Assembly: GCA_030549175.1 (NCBI GenBank) | Contig: JAUKUA010000013.1 | Span: forward strand, 1 to 24,315 | Length of the DNA: 24,315 nt | Source of the DNA: Lasiosphaeris hirsuta | Lineage: Eukaryota > Ascomycota > Sordariomycetes > Sordariales > Lasiosphaeriaceae | Direction: 5' to 3' | Part shown: positions 10,328 through 19,418 of the stretch, in pieces | Layout: each line of letters begins with the position of its first letter | How positions within the stretch are numbered: the stretch's first letter is position 1 | Program-made: the position numbers and the translations under genes | Notes under the pieces: generated by a model | What the model was told of the DNA's origin: nothing | What the model saw: the letters and a program-made list of their open reading frames with translations, nothing else | Database searches by the model: none

Positions 10328-11151
10328 GAGAGCGTAACGGTGTACTATGCCGATTGTCACTTTCTACTATGCTCGCCATACATAACCTTACCAAAAAACC
10401 GTACAACCCTGAAAACGGCAGAAAAGGTACATCTAGAAACACTGCCGGCCTGGCAAAAGCCCTACCACTGCAAGGCCCGCATGCCAATTGAAACGCCGCG
10501 TCCGTACCGATTGCCTACCACTTCCGGGGCCGGCCTGCGATTCAATTGCGTACCAATCGAGCGATCTAACTGGGCACCAACTTGTACGACTTGATTTACC
10601 TACCACTTGCCCTGTAATTGCAAGGCCGACCTACGATTCAATGCCAAGGTACGAGTTAATGTAGGAAGGGCCAGAGGCAGAAGCACGCGTGCTAAGGCAT
10701 CAGCCAGAGCGCCCGTAAGCCAGCCGGCCAGTCAACAGGATCAGGATCAGGAAGTTAGTCAACGACTAAACGAGGGTATCGCCACGCGCGGTCGCAGCAC
10801 TGTACGTAAGTCTCGCGCGGCTTGTAGGGTCCCGCGGCAGGGCCCGCGGCAGGGCCCGCGGCAGGGCCCGTGGCAGGGTTAGTGGCAGGGCCAAGGGTGT
10901 ATAATTATGGCGTTGATGGAGCTTTTGTTGTGTTTTTCGTGTATTTGAGCGATTTAAATCGCTGCAATAGTGTTGAATTGAGTATACAATTGAGTGCGAC
11001 CGCTAGCCTTTACCGCCTTTTTTACTGGCGGCCGTTGACAGCTTTTGACAGCTTTGACAGGCCTTACCAGTTGTGTGGCCCAAGGCGGTGAGCCGAAAAT
11101 GGAAGTACATAGTGGGAAGTGACAATCGGCATAGTGCACCGTTACGCTCTC
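10328..11151. mobile_element. 824 bp TA-flanked element with 44-bp terminal inverted repeats (Tc1/mariner-like MITE), RIP-marked
   Basis: The left TIR 10328-10371 begins GAGAGCGTAACGGTG and the right TIR 11108-11151 is its reverse complement with only a few differences. Both ends are bordered by TA (10326-10327 and 11152-11153), the target duplication expected of Tc1/mariner elements. The TIR mismatches are C/T (for example TGTAC against TGCAC, and TTCTACT against TTCCCACT), two of them in CpA to TpA context, which is the RIP signature. Inside are three degenerate copies of a TACCACTT...GCGATTCAA unit (from about 10455, 10513 and 10597), a basic Arg/Ala/Gln-rich open stretch (about 10640-10880) and a GC-rich 12-bp array. 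No transposase domain is recognisable, so it is a non-autonomous or gutted copy. Confidence 0.75.
10831..10890 (+). repeat. 12-bp GC-rich tandem repeat (CCCGCGGCAGGG), five units
   Basis: Three exact units (10831-10866), then CCCGTGGCAGGG and TTAGTGGCAGGG. The later units differ by C to T changes, so decay increases to the right. It lies within the TA-flanked element. Confidence 0.85.
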
Positions 11152-11269
11152 TAATTATAATCTGGATGGTCAAACCACACGGACCGAAATAAACTTTCAC
11201 ATACCAGCTAACTATTGTGAGAAATGAGCTGCAAAGCGGTGAGCCCGTTTCGAGTCGACTCAAGCGACT

Positions 11270-11420
11270 CCCCAGCAACAGAAGTATCTTCTCTCCCAGA
11301 TTACCAAGCTCGAGCAGGAAAAGACCCAGTTCAGATAGACAAGGAGGCTCTGTAGGCTAGGCTTAACGAAAGGAATCTTACCAATCGGGAAGCATTGGGG
11401 GTGACACGCACGCAAAGAAG
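11270..11420 (+). pseudogene. Remnant of a coiled-coil ORF (possibly retroelement Gag-like)
   Basis: Plus-strand frames give QQQKYLLSQITKLEQEKTQF, then after a one-base shift IDKEAL, a TAG at 11353-11355, and ARLNERNLTNREALG. The Gln/Lys/Leu/Glu periodicity is a coiled coil. The TAG sits where CAG (Gln) would fit, another CpA to TpA change. Similar Gln-rich coiled coils occur in fungal retroelement Gag-like proteins; that assignment is only a guess. Nothing enzymatic is left. Confidence 0.4.
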
Positions 11421-11597
11421 CAAACTCTGGATATTGTGTGTATTGTGTGTGTGTGGAAAGAAAAGGACCTTTAAAGCCCTGCAAATCCTGCACAGATGGT
11501 GGCCTGACTAGTGGCCTCGCTTATTACCGTGGGCGCTAGTGGAGCGGCAACTTCCCCAGTGGGGAGGGGCACCTCCAACAGTAAGTAATTCTGCGCA

Positions 11598-11915
11598 TTA
11601 AATGTTGGCGAAATGTGACAAGGCTTTGACACGCTGATTGCAGGGGGATCTGCCCAGTTGACTGTAATTGTGAAATCCTTCACCAGCTCCAACATCTTTT
11701 CCGTAACTACCCTTGAAGTCGTAAGATACTATTCGTTCCACCACTCCTTGCGAGTACTGCTCGTAAGGCCTGCCCAGCATGTCGAGGATGTGTTGTTGAA
11801 TCAGACGGCCTTCGGCATCGTATACCTGTTTCTCCGTCCTCGTAATGTTGTGAGTCACCATTGACGTGAACAGTACGCCGCCGCCGTTGTCAGTGGTGTG
11901 CAAAAATGGGATGTC
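11598..11915 (-). other. Orphan minus-strand open frame with YD-repeat-like sequence
   Basis: A 106-codon open stretch without an ATG near its start (bounded by TGA at 11916-11918). It contains YDAEGRLIQQHILDMLGRPY and later IVSYDFKG. The YD..GR spacing resembles RHS/YD-repeat proteins. On the opposite strand a plausible 63-bp intron (11581-11643, GTAAGT...TGATTGCAG) exists, so the strand is uncertain. It may be an exon of a lost gene. I do not assign a function. Confidence 0.3.
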
Positions 11916-11948
11916 TCAGGCTGACGAATCGAAATGGTCAATTGTCCT

Positions 11949-12542
11949 TTACATTTTGTCCTTTACAATCTTGACTCTCTCGCAAATGTGTGGCATCTCG
12001 CGCTCCCCCGGGCGATCTGTGACCCAGAAGAGCTGGGGATACCCCAACGACAACTCACACACCACCCAGCCCGTCCACCCCGGTCCACCCACCAGCTCCT
12101 CCCCCGCACCCACTATTCCTTCAGCGCACCTATCGGCAGCTCTCTCAAACCTGATAGATCTGTCATTCCCGCCCTCGGCAATCTCGACCCTCTCCCACAG
12201 CCCAGTGTCAGCCCCACCACCACCACTACCACCACCACCACCATCACCACCATCACCATCACCACCATCACCATTGCTCGATAGTGTGAGCCCCCACTTC
12301 CGGCCCGTGTGCTGCGGGGCCCAGGACGTGAAGGCTATGCCGACCCCGGCCTCGACGTCGGCCACGTTGGCGCGAAGGAACTTGGGAGGGCCCTGGGTCA
12401 GCACGACCGCAGGGTTGGCGGCGCTATACTGCCGGAGATATAGACCGCCGAAGCGGCTCGCCGCTACGCTGCCGAGCGGCTCAGTCTTGAGAAAGAACTG
12501 CTTAGGTCCTAGCAGTGGCGGTGTAGGATCATTGGCCGCCAT
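11949..12542 (-). CDS. DUF7907-like small fungal protein with Gly/Asp-rich insert (197 aa)
   Basis: Single exon from ATG at 12542. Near the N-terminus is FFLKTEP; then LRQYSAANPAVVL; a low-complexity Gly/Asp/Ser run at about residues 90-110; and a C-terminal block WVVCELSLGYPQLFWV...CERVKIV. The W-(V)-V-C...G-(Y)-PQLFW signature and the closing Cys resemble DUF7907 proteins, which are usually secreted and of unknown function. No signal peptide is visible here, so it is either cytosolic or has lost or hidden its first exon. The last Cys pair may form a disulfide in secreted relatives. Expression is probably from the CCAAT-containing region at 12750-12776. Confidence 0.6.
   Translation of the reverse strand: MAANDPTPPLLGPKQFFLKTEPLGSVAASRFGGLYLRQYSAANPAVVLTQGPPKFLRANVADVEAGVGIAFTSWAPQHTGRKWGLTLSSNGDGGDGDGGDGGGGGSGGGGADTGLWERVEIAEGGNDRSIRFERAADRCAEGIVGAGEELVGGPGWTGWVVCELSLGYPQLFWVTDRPGEREMPHICERVKIVKDKM
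12214..12274. repeat. CCACCA/CCATCA microsatellite encoding the Gly/Asp run
   Basis: Imperfect (CCA/TCA)n tract. On the minus strand it reads as Gly and Asp codons within the DUF7907-like CDS, in frame, so length changes only add or remove residues. Confidence 0.85.
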
Positions 12543-12749
12543 CGTGTGTTCAAGTAACAAAAGGTTGAAACAATGGTCTAATCGTATTTTTGGTATTGCG
12601 GATGGCGGTCGAAGTTGACGGACAATACCTGGTACTGGTCTAAGTAGGTCTTATACGTAACTAATAATACAGCAGTTGGAGCATCTGGTCTCCGACTTGC
12701 CACTTGTTCAATTGGCCGATTTTAGGCAGACACAGTTTCTTCCCTGCTA

Positions 12750-12776
12750 ATTGGCTGCCAATGGGAGTTATCCAAT
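12750..12776. promoter_or_regulatory. Cluster of three CCAAT boxes upstream of the DUF7907-like gene
   Basis: ATTGG at 12750-12754, CCAAT at 12758-12762 and CCAAT at 12772-12776, about 210-235 bases upstream of the ATG at 12542. The rest of 12543-13054 shows no coding signal. Confidence 0.4.
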
Positions 12777-13054
12777 CAGATCTACAAAACACCCTTCTGT
12801 CGCCGTGGCCAGCCAGTCCCTGCGTCATCTTTAGTTTTACGAAGAGATCTCTTTACAAAAAGAAACAATAACACCATGACTTTTAATCTGGCCGTAGACC
12901 AAGATGCATCCAAATTGTCTGGAGGGAGCGTGGTCTGCGGCTCACGAAAGTCCCAAATTTGGCTTTAAGATCTATGAAGCAAGTGGTCGGCAGGAGCTGA
13001 AATATAGGTGATGGGCTGGGCCATGGCGCGCTGTGGTGCTGCTTGCCCACATGC

Positions 13055-14961
13055 CTAAGAACCGGACCGAGACGGGACCATGTCGAGCTCAAGGGCGTAT
13101 TTCGGCCACAGCGCCATACCCTCCTCGCGCCACGTGTCCGACTCGATGTGGTTGTTCACTGTATCGGGCGTCTGCGTCGCATTCCAGACCATGTTTACGG
13201 GCTTCTCCAACCTGTACCTGGGCCACACTGGCACATTCCGGGCTGTCTTGGGTCAGCGTCCCGAGTTCCAACCGGTGAACAGAGCAAAAGCTCACCCTCA
13301 ACCGCATTCGGATCGCCGGCATACACGTAGGCGATGAGCTTGGCGGGTATCTGGTGAGATAACGCGAGATGGGCGGTCGAGCCGGCAGCAACCGGCGGGT
13401 TGTTGCCGTACAGGTTGTAGTCGCGCGGGTAGCGGAAGAAGTACGAGTACTCGGTCGAGTGGCCCGCGAAGCCGGGGCGACGGGCATCGTCCACGTCAAC
13501 CGGGATCGACGTCGGCCACGTGTCGAACCTACATGGGTCAGTCTGATACTAATTGGCGGCTCCAAGCGGCTGCTAATTATTCTGCTACAAGACATGCCTG
13601 TATGAGTAAAACGGGATCCCGTGCTCGGCAAACGTTTTGGCAAACACCCGGCGGCCGTGAATCAGCGACCAGTCGCCCATGATGGCCGCGACCCGCCGGT
13701 ACTGCGCGCCGCACTTCATGCCCGCCGCCTCCAGCCCGGCGCAGAACCGGGGGTCCGGCGTCGGCCACGCGTACGGCGGGCTCGGGCCGTCGGCAGGGTA
13801 TGTGCGCAGGACGAGGTCGATGGTCTCGTCCCGCGCCAGGGGGAACAGCGCCTTGAGCGCCAGGCGGAGCTCCGCCTCGGTCTGGAGGCCGTTCTGCGTG
13901 CCGGCCGTCAGGGCCTCGGCGTACGCAAAACCCTCCTCGCTGTTGGTGCCCGCCAGGAGCGTCACGCCGTCGCGCGGGAACTCGCCCGCCAGCAGCTGGG
14001 CCGTCGGCGACTTGGTGATGAAGTCGTCGTCGATGGTCGGGTGCCAGGTAAACATGCCGCCGACCTGGTTGCTCCTCTCCCAGAGCGCCGCGGCCGGGAT
14101 CCGGCGCACGCAGTCGAGCGAGCCCCCCGCGGTGTCCAGACAGCCCGTCATGTTGAGGAGCGAGCGGTAGTTGCCGACTTGGCGGTCGTCGTCGGCGCGC
14201 CACGTGTTCCCAATCCCAACCGACCCGCTGGTCATGATGCCGCCACGGAAAAGCCTGTCGGCGCTCTTGCCGCCGTAGGCAAGCAGCTGGTACGATACTG
14301 ACTGGGCACCGGCCGATTGACCCCACAGCGTGATCTTGTCGGCGTCGCCGCCAAACGCGGCAATGTTTTCCTTGATCCACCAAAGGGCCTGGCGTTGGTC
14401 CTTGAGGCCGAGATTCGTAATGCCTGCCGCCTTGGCCTCCTTGCCGCCCGGGAAGCCGAGGAAGCCGACGCGGTAGTTGAGCGTCACGGCCATGATGGGC
14501 ATACCCTGGGCCACGCTGGCCTGTACGATGTACGAGTAGTTGGAGTTGAAATCGGCGCCGAAGCCGTCGGCGAAGCCGCCGCCGTACAGCCAGACAGCCA
14601 CGGGCAGCAGCTCTTCGCTGGCCTTGGCACCGCCCACACTGTCCCGCGACGGCCGGATGATGTTGAGGTTCAGGCAGTCCTCGGATATCCCCGTGACGTT
14701 GGTGACCTGCCCGGCGAGCTTGTCGACCGTGTAGCAGACGGCGCCGTTCCACTCGGCCGAACGCACACCATCCCACCGCTCGGCTAGCGGCTCGGGGTTT
14801 CTCAGCAGCCGAGATCGGGCAAAGGGGATGCCTAGGAAGTAGTCTTGATCGAACTCGGGAAGGTGGCGGCCTCGATACGTCCCGTTGCGGACTGTGACGG
14901 TTGGGCCGTTTTGGCAAGCCGCTAACCCGGCCAGGGCAACGAGGTCGAGCAGCAGCTTCAT
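13055..14961 (-). CDS. Secreted type-B carboxylesterase/lipase (594 aa, 3 exons)
   Basis: Extracellular ester hydrolase of the carboxylesterase/cholinesterase fold. Exons: 13598-14961, 13296-13528, 13055-13242. Start: ATG at 14961, giving the signal peptide MKLLLDLVALAGLAACQNG; an in-frame ATG at 14994 would spoil it. Visible motifs are EDCLNLNIIRP, the oxyanion hole YGGGFADGFG, the nucleophile elbow GQSAGA with Ser216 (family usually GESAGG), Glu343 in NSEEGFAY and His478 in GHSTEYSYFF, so the triad is complete. It ends ...REEGMALWPKYALELDM. Intron 13529-13597 has a GC donor (AG/GCATGT) and TAG acceptor; the only nearby GT gives the wrong frame. Intron 13243-13295 is GTGAGC...GACAG with a CTGAC branch. 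The length is normal for fungal secreted members; the substrate is unknown. Confidence 0.92.
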
Positions 14962-16093
14962 GTTGGCTCTGTTTCCTGAGAAACTCGGCCGCATCAGTCG
15001 AGTCGATAACGGGTCACCAACAACATCTTATGGCTGGAAGAGCCTTGCCGAGATTCCGGGTACCCGGCACGCCTATCCCGGGTATCTAAGCAAGGCAGAA
15101 TCGGGGGCCTATGGGCTCACAACCGGCAACCAATCAACGAGCTGCGCTCCCGGGCCACAGATTGCACGGTTCTCTGGCGCTGCAGAGATACATCAGCTCC
15201 CCGCATTCCAGAAGGTATCCCCACCAAGAGAAATACGGGCCGTCCCTTTATCTATCCTCGAGGGCTATCTCATATCTCACCCTCACCCTCTTGTTAGCTT
15301 TGCTTTGCCAGCCTTCGCCATGGGGGTGCGCATCTCAAATTCCCCTTGACAATTTCACCCGTTCGTTCGCATCACATTATCTACATTTCCTCCTTTCTGC
15401 CGCCGCTTTGCCAGCTCGTAACATTACTCGGGGCTACCTCGGCTCACCAAAGTTCGACAATGCTGCTTGACGCTATTTCCGACCCGTCGGTACACCCGTG
15501 CGACCCAATGTGCATATCATCAGCTTGACGGGCATCTAGCAGATCTTAACCTCAAGTCTTCGGTTCCGACAGGGTCTAGTTAGTGCCAAGAACGCATCCT
15601 CTCCATTTTGGCCCTCGCTATCATTCACGCTCAATCTAAACTGGGCAACGGCAAAATAAAACCAAACTTGTAGCCGAGATTGCTCCTTGTACGGAGACTA
15701 AGAAGGGTGTGCTCGCACTCACCTGGGTAGGCGGATCCAAAAGCATCTTCTCATGTCGCATAAACCGGCATCATATGGGTATAAGAGTGGTCTAGCCCTG
15801 CAGGCAAGAGGAGTTCCTTTTGCCAAGGAGTGCGTCGGCAGCCTGGGAGCCTCGACAAAAGGGCCTTTCTCAATTCTGCCATCTCCAATCTCTTTGATAT
15901 TTGTATAGTCCGCGAAAACAATCCTCACGCTTCTTTTCTTCTCTGCCAGAGACTGGTTCGGAATCAAGCAAACGGGAGAAGCCAGAATTTTCTCGGCAAA
16001 ATTATCTTCTCTCCTATCTTCTCTCCTCCCGCAGTTCTCTTCCGCCTTCTCTTCTTTGTCTCTCGCCATCAGATTCCAGCCATACCCGGTGCC
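14962..16093. other. Intergenic region between esterase and MYND remnant
   Basis: No convincing gene in 1.1 kb. The left part is the esterase upstream region. 16005-16068 is a CT-rich stretch (CTTCTCTCC repeats), a typical fungal leader, just before the ATG at 16094. Confidence 0.5.
15056..15133. promoter_or_regulatory. Esterase upstream region: CCGGGTACCCGG palindrome and CCAAT box
   Basis: A perfect 12-bp palindrome CCGGGTACCCGG at 15056-15067 (95 bases before the esterase ATG), followed by a second CCCGGGTATC, and CCAAT at 15129-15133. Inverted CGG/CCG triplets suit Zn2Cys6 regulators; this is inference only. Confidence 0.3.
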
Positions 16094-16432
16094 ATGATGA
16101 TGCGAGTCGGCGACAAGATCAAAGCCGACGATCTCTCGCACCTGCTGGCCCTATCAAAGAGATGGGACGGAACTCTGCGGACCTTTGGCGGGCCTAGCTG
16201 CGATACGTGCGGCAAGACTAGTCTTGACACTGGCAAGGAATTGAGCGAATGCAAGAGATGCATGCGTGACTTTTAGACTGGCGGTTGGTCCTGCAGCAAG
16301 GTTCGTATACCCCTGCTCCCTAAAATGGATCCCACGGTCTCTGGCTAGCAGTTTGTGTCTCTCAAGAGCTGCCAGAAGGCTCACCGGAAGCTGCACAACC
16401 AAGTGTCCCGGACTCAGGGAGCAAGCGATTGA
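16094..16432 (+). pseudogene. MYND zinc-finger protein gene, interrupted by TAG
   Basis: From the ATG at 16094 the frame gives 60 residues with the first half of a MYND finger: C36-x2-C39 and C53-x2-C56, then TAG at 16274-16276. In the same frame after the stop comes TGGWSCSK, then a likely intron 16301-16366 (GTTCGT...TCAAG) and SCQKAHRKLHNQVS, i.e. the second half of the finger (C-x3-C, H). The final expected Cys reads Ser. The stop fits a CAG to TAG change (CpA to TpA). MYND fingers bind protein partners. Without readthrough the product would be half a finger and probably non-functional. The splice choice is not certain. Confidence 0.6.
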
Positions 16433-16649
16433 AGGATTCCCACGGTGACGGCAGCAAAGACATATTCCCACCAGATGCATCACTAATAACGTGCCCGTTG
16501 AGTCGTTGACACCTATATGTCAATACCCTGCCTTCGCCTAAGACACCTGTTTCGCGTGATCTAATTCCATCCATATCAACTTCCCACTCGCTGCTCTGAC
16601 CACTACTCCCTCTCTCTGCTGACTTGAGTGGCGCCCGGAGGAGGTCTAT

Positions 16650-17330
16650 ATCAAGGGAAGCCATATCAACCTCCCAAATCCCTGTTTGGTCCGTTCACCC
16701 GTGACATGTTTTCCCTCCCGATCTCTCATCCCAGAGACTGATGATGACTGTGGTTTTCTGTCTTCGTGCCCTCTGGGAGATACCCCCGCGGCTACTCTGG
16801 CTGCCGAGATGGCCAGATTGCTGATATAAGATTCCGCCAACACTGTCCAGATGTATCAGTCCGTTCTAAGGTCAAGGACCGCGATGTCTACGTCCGGTGA
16901 CAAAACCGAAAAGACTTGCGACACGCTGCCGTCTTTGCTAAATACGACCATTGATGCGTGTCCCGCAAGTCATTCCCCTATAAGTTCTGTCGGCTGCCTT
17001 GTGATATCCACGCTCCTGATTTGCCCCAATGGTGTCTTGGCAATCGTGAATGTCGTATTGTCGCTAACCTTCATCTAATTTAGCTGTAAAACTTCGATCC
17101 CGTGGAAAATCCAATCCGGGCTGGAATGCGAATTGGTTCCCCCGAAGAATAATGCCTTTCACCCGTACGGTCTTTGTCTCCGCCTGATGACCAACCACGG
17201 ACGCTGCGGGGAGATTGCCAGTGGCCAAGTTATATACAAGCGCAGGGCGTGCCCTACTTCTTGGGCTTCTCCTTCCTCGCCGGCGTTCACCACGACAATC
17301 GCAAAGTCAGCCATGGGGGTACAAGGAGAT
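16650..17330 (-). pseudogene. Unidentified decayed minus-strand coding stretch
   Basis: Going right to left the minus strand gives protein-like runs in changing frames: ALVYNLATGNLPAASVVGHQ, TVRVKGIILRGNQFAFQPGL and DRSFTAKLDEG (about 17095-17270), TTFTIAKTPLGQIRSVDI (about 17000-17070), MVVFSKDGSVSQVFSVLSPD (about 16890-16960), AESYISNLAISAARVAAG. There is at least one shift (near 17085) and two in-frame TGA codons (near 16972 and 16860). The plus-strand frame at 16851-17078 is its antisense. I do not recognise the family; VFSKDGS and LVYNLATG are faintly WD40/beta-propeller-like. Confidence is in its being a remnant, not in its identity. Confidence 0.35.
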
Positions 17331-17418
17331 GTAAATAAGCGTCTCGTAAGCGTCACGTTATTATATCATTATACATGGGATCCCTTATTCGTTACATCAC
17401 AGTGATCACACCCCGCTA

Positions 17419-18737
17419 TTACATCCGCATCACAACAGCCCCGACACCGACAATCCCCACAACTAACACCCACCTCACACCCAACCTCGCCACCCCCGCC
17501 GTGGCCACGCCCGTCGTCGTACCGGGCGGCCCGCTCGTAGCCCCCGGCACCGTCGGCACCGTCGGGCCGGCGGTGATGGTGCCCGTCGGCAACGGCGCTA
17601 TCCTCGTAGTCGTCGGCAACGGTGTCGTCCTCGTCGTCGCCGTTGGCTCGACCAGCACCCCCGTCAACGGCGGCACGGCATACGGCGGATCAAACAACCC
17701 AAACTGCCCGCACGCATTGCACGGATACGCCCACGAGCTGACCTCGCGCGGCGCCGCCAGCACGGGGTTGCACCTCGCGTCCACCATGGTCGCGATGGCG
17801 GTCGGGTCGGCCGTTTGGGGACAGTCGGTGCCCAGGTCGGCGAGCGTGAGTTGGCGGGTCGCGTTGGAGCCGTAGATGATGGTGGAGACTTGGTGCAGGG
17901 GGAGGCCGAGCATCCAGGCTGCGGTGGAGGGGCCGGTGGGCTGGCCCAGCGTGTTGATGCCGCGGGCGGCGGGGATGAACATGTAGACCGAGGGGGAGGT
18001 GAAGGTGTAGGAGAGGGTGGGGTCGACGTAGGTTTGGGGGTACGTGTAGGGCCGGTTGGTCGGCCAGAAGTAGAGGGTTACGGTTTCGGCTGAGACGGAG
18101 CAGGATTTGGGGCAAGGGTCGTACGTGGTGGAAAAGATGGTGCGGGTTGTGTAAGTGGTGGTGGGGAGGGTGATGGTTGTTGAATCTGTGTCTGTGACCG
18201 TTGTCGAGTCTGTATCTGTAGTTGTGACCGTTGTCGAGTCGGTCTCTGTAGTTGTGATCGTTGTCGAGTCGGTCTCTGTAGTTGTGACCGTCGTCGAGTC
18301 GGTGCCTGTAGTTGTGACCGTTGTCGAGTCGGTGTCTGTGGTTGTGACCGTTGTCGAGTCGGTGTCTGTGGTTGTGACCGTTGTCGAGTCGGTGTCTGTG
18401 GTTGTGACCGAGTCAGTGTCGGTGTTTGTAATCGTCGCCAGAGCAGTACTCGTGACGGAGACGGTGTAATGGAGAGTGACGGTCGTCGACTCGGTGAGGT
18501 AGGTCTTGACGATCTTTGTCTGGGTGTTGTAGATAGTAACATCGACGAGGTGGGTTTTCTCCACCGTCGTTGTCTCGTATATTGTTGTGGGAGCATAATG
18601 AACTGACGCTGTTATTAGCTCGCTACCCATGACATGCAAAAGAATCGATCGGAGCGAGACATACCTTCCTTTCCTCCTCCGTTGACACACCCGGCAAGCA
18701 GCCCAAGCGCTGCCAATGCCTTCACCGTAGACAGCAT
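17419..18737 (-). CDS. Thr-rich repeat GPI-anchor-type cell-surface protein (418 aa)
   Basis: Exons 18665-18737 and 17419-18602; intron 18603-18664 (GTATGT donor, CTAAT branch, CAG acceptor). Exon 1 encodes a signal peptide (MLSTVKALAALGLLAGCVNG). Residues about 86-166 are seven to eight copies of a ten-residue unit TTTDTDSTTV, likely heavily O-mannosylated. Then comes a Cys-containing globular part with YDPCPKSCSVSAETVTLYFW, several Trp/Tyr-rich stretches and NACGQFGLFDPPYAVPPL. A Thr/Pro-rich stalk precedes a hydrophobic C-terminus (VLVVGIVGVGAVVMRM), as in GPI-anchored wall proteins. The upstream in-frame codons beyond the intron are not the true start. The binding role is unknown; similar unnamed proteins occur in Pezizomycotina. 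Confidence 0.85.
18181..18416. repeat. 30-bp minisatellite encoding the Thr/Asp/Ser repeats
   Basis: Seven to eight 30-base units such as GTTGTGACCGTTGTCGAGTC plus ten bases. The three right-most full units are nearly identical, suggesting recent expansion. The last unit is shortened by in-frame deletion. Confidence 0.9.
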
Positions 18738-19074
18738 GATGGCGAGTTTGCCAATTAGGTTGGCACGAACGAGTAAACACAACGAATGTTAGGGCAGCTG
18801 CAACGAAAGAAAAGCTGAGACATCCCAACGACAGAAGCGGAGACGGTTTGCATTTAATTCTTTAGCTTTTTGTGTTGACGCGCCTTGCCACCCTCGTTCG
18901 TCGGCTCTCACAACTTGTTTTTGAGCTTTCATGCCTTTTCCGGGAATGATGCCTGCTGTCCCTGCAGGGCAACCTGGAAATAATGGCTTGGTAAGGCCAG
19001 ACCTCTGGGCTGGGCCTCGAGAAGGATGGTTAGGTTTCCTTAAATGGAAATGTGGTGGAATTTGGCGGCGTCTC

Positions 19075-19097
19075 ATTGGGCTGCCAAGTCTGATTGG
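19075..19097 (-). promoter_or_regulatory. Two CCAAT boxes in the shared divergent promoter (18738-19418)
   Basis: ATTGG at 19075-19079 and 19093-19097, i.e. CCAAT on the minus strand. They lie in the 681-bp interval between the divergently transcribed GPI-protein and pepsin-like genes. No other gene is seen in this interval. Confidence 0.35.
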
Positions 19098-19418
19098 ATC
19101 AACAACTTGGGAGCTGGAGCTGCGGGGTGACGTCCCCGATTCCAAGTCTGCCCCTGATCGTTCCTGGTCGTCCCTGGTCTGGCCCCACGTCATGAGGTTG
19201 CATTCTGCTGCGCAGCATCTTGTGTTCACAACAGGACATGGCAGCCACCACTGACAGTGAACTTTTCAAAGACAACAAACACCATGTGGTGCCGACTCTC
19301 GTTTCTTTGCTCCACAACACATTGAGGTTGTCGCGCTATCCACTTTCTGCTCTCAGCCACGACAAGCAGCCGTTTTAGTAGTATTTTTGATGACTTCTCT
19401 CCAACGTAATTCCTCTAA

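Noticed and set aside
10151..10594. 147-codon plus-strand frame
   Set aside because: It crosses the border of the TA-flanked element at 10328 and includes the inverted repeat itself, so it is not a gene.
13621..14301. Long plus-strand frames opposite the esterase (also 14317-14787)
   Set aside because: Antisense shadows of a GC-rich coding exon with a complete catalytic triad on the minus strand.
18155..18469. Val/Ser-repeat plus-strand frame
   Set aside because: Antisense of the Thr-rich minisatellite; no independent evidence.
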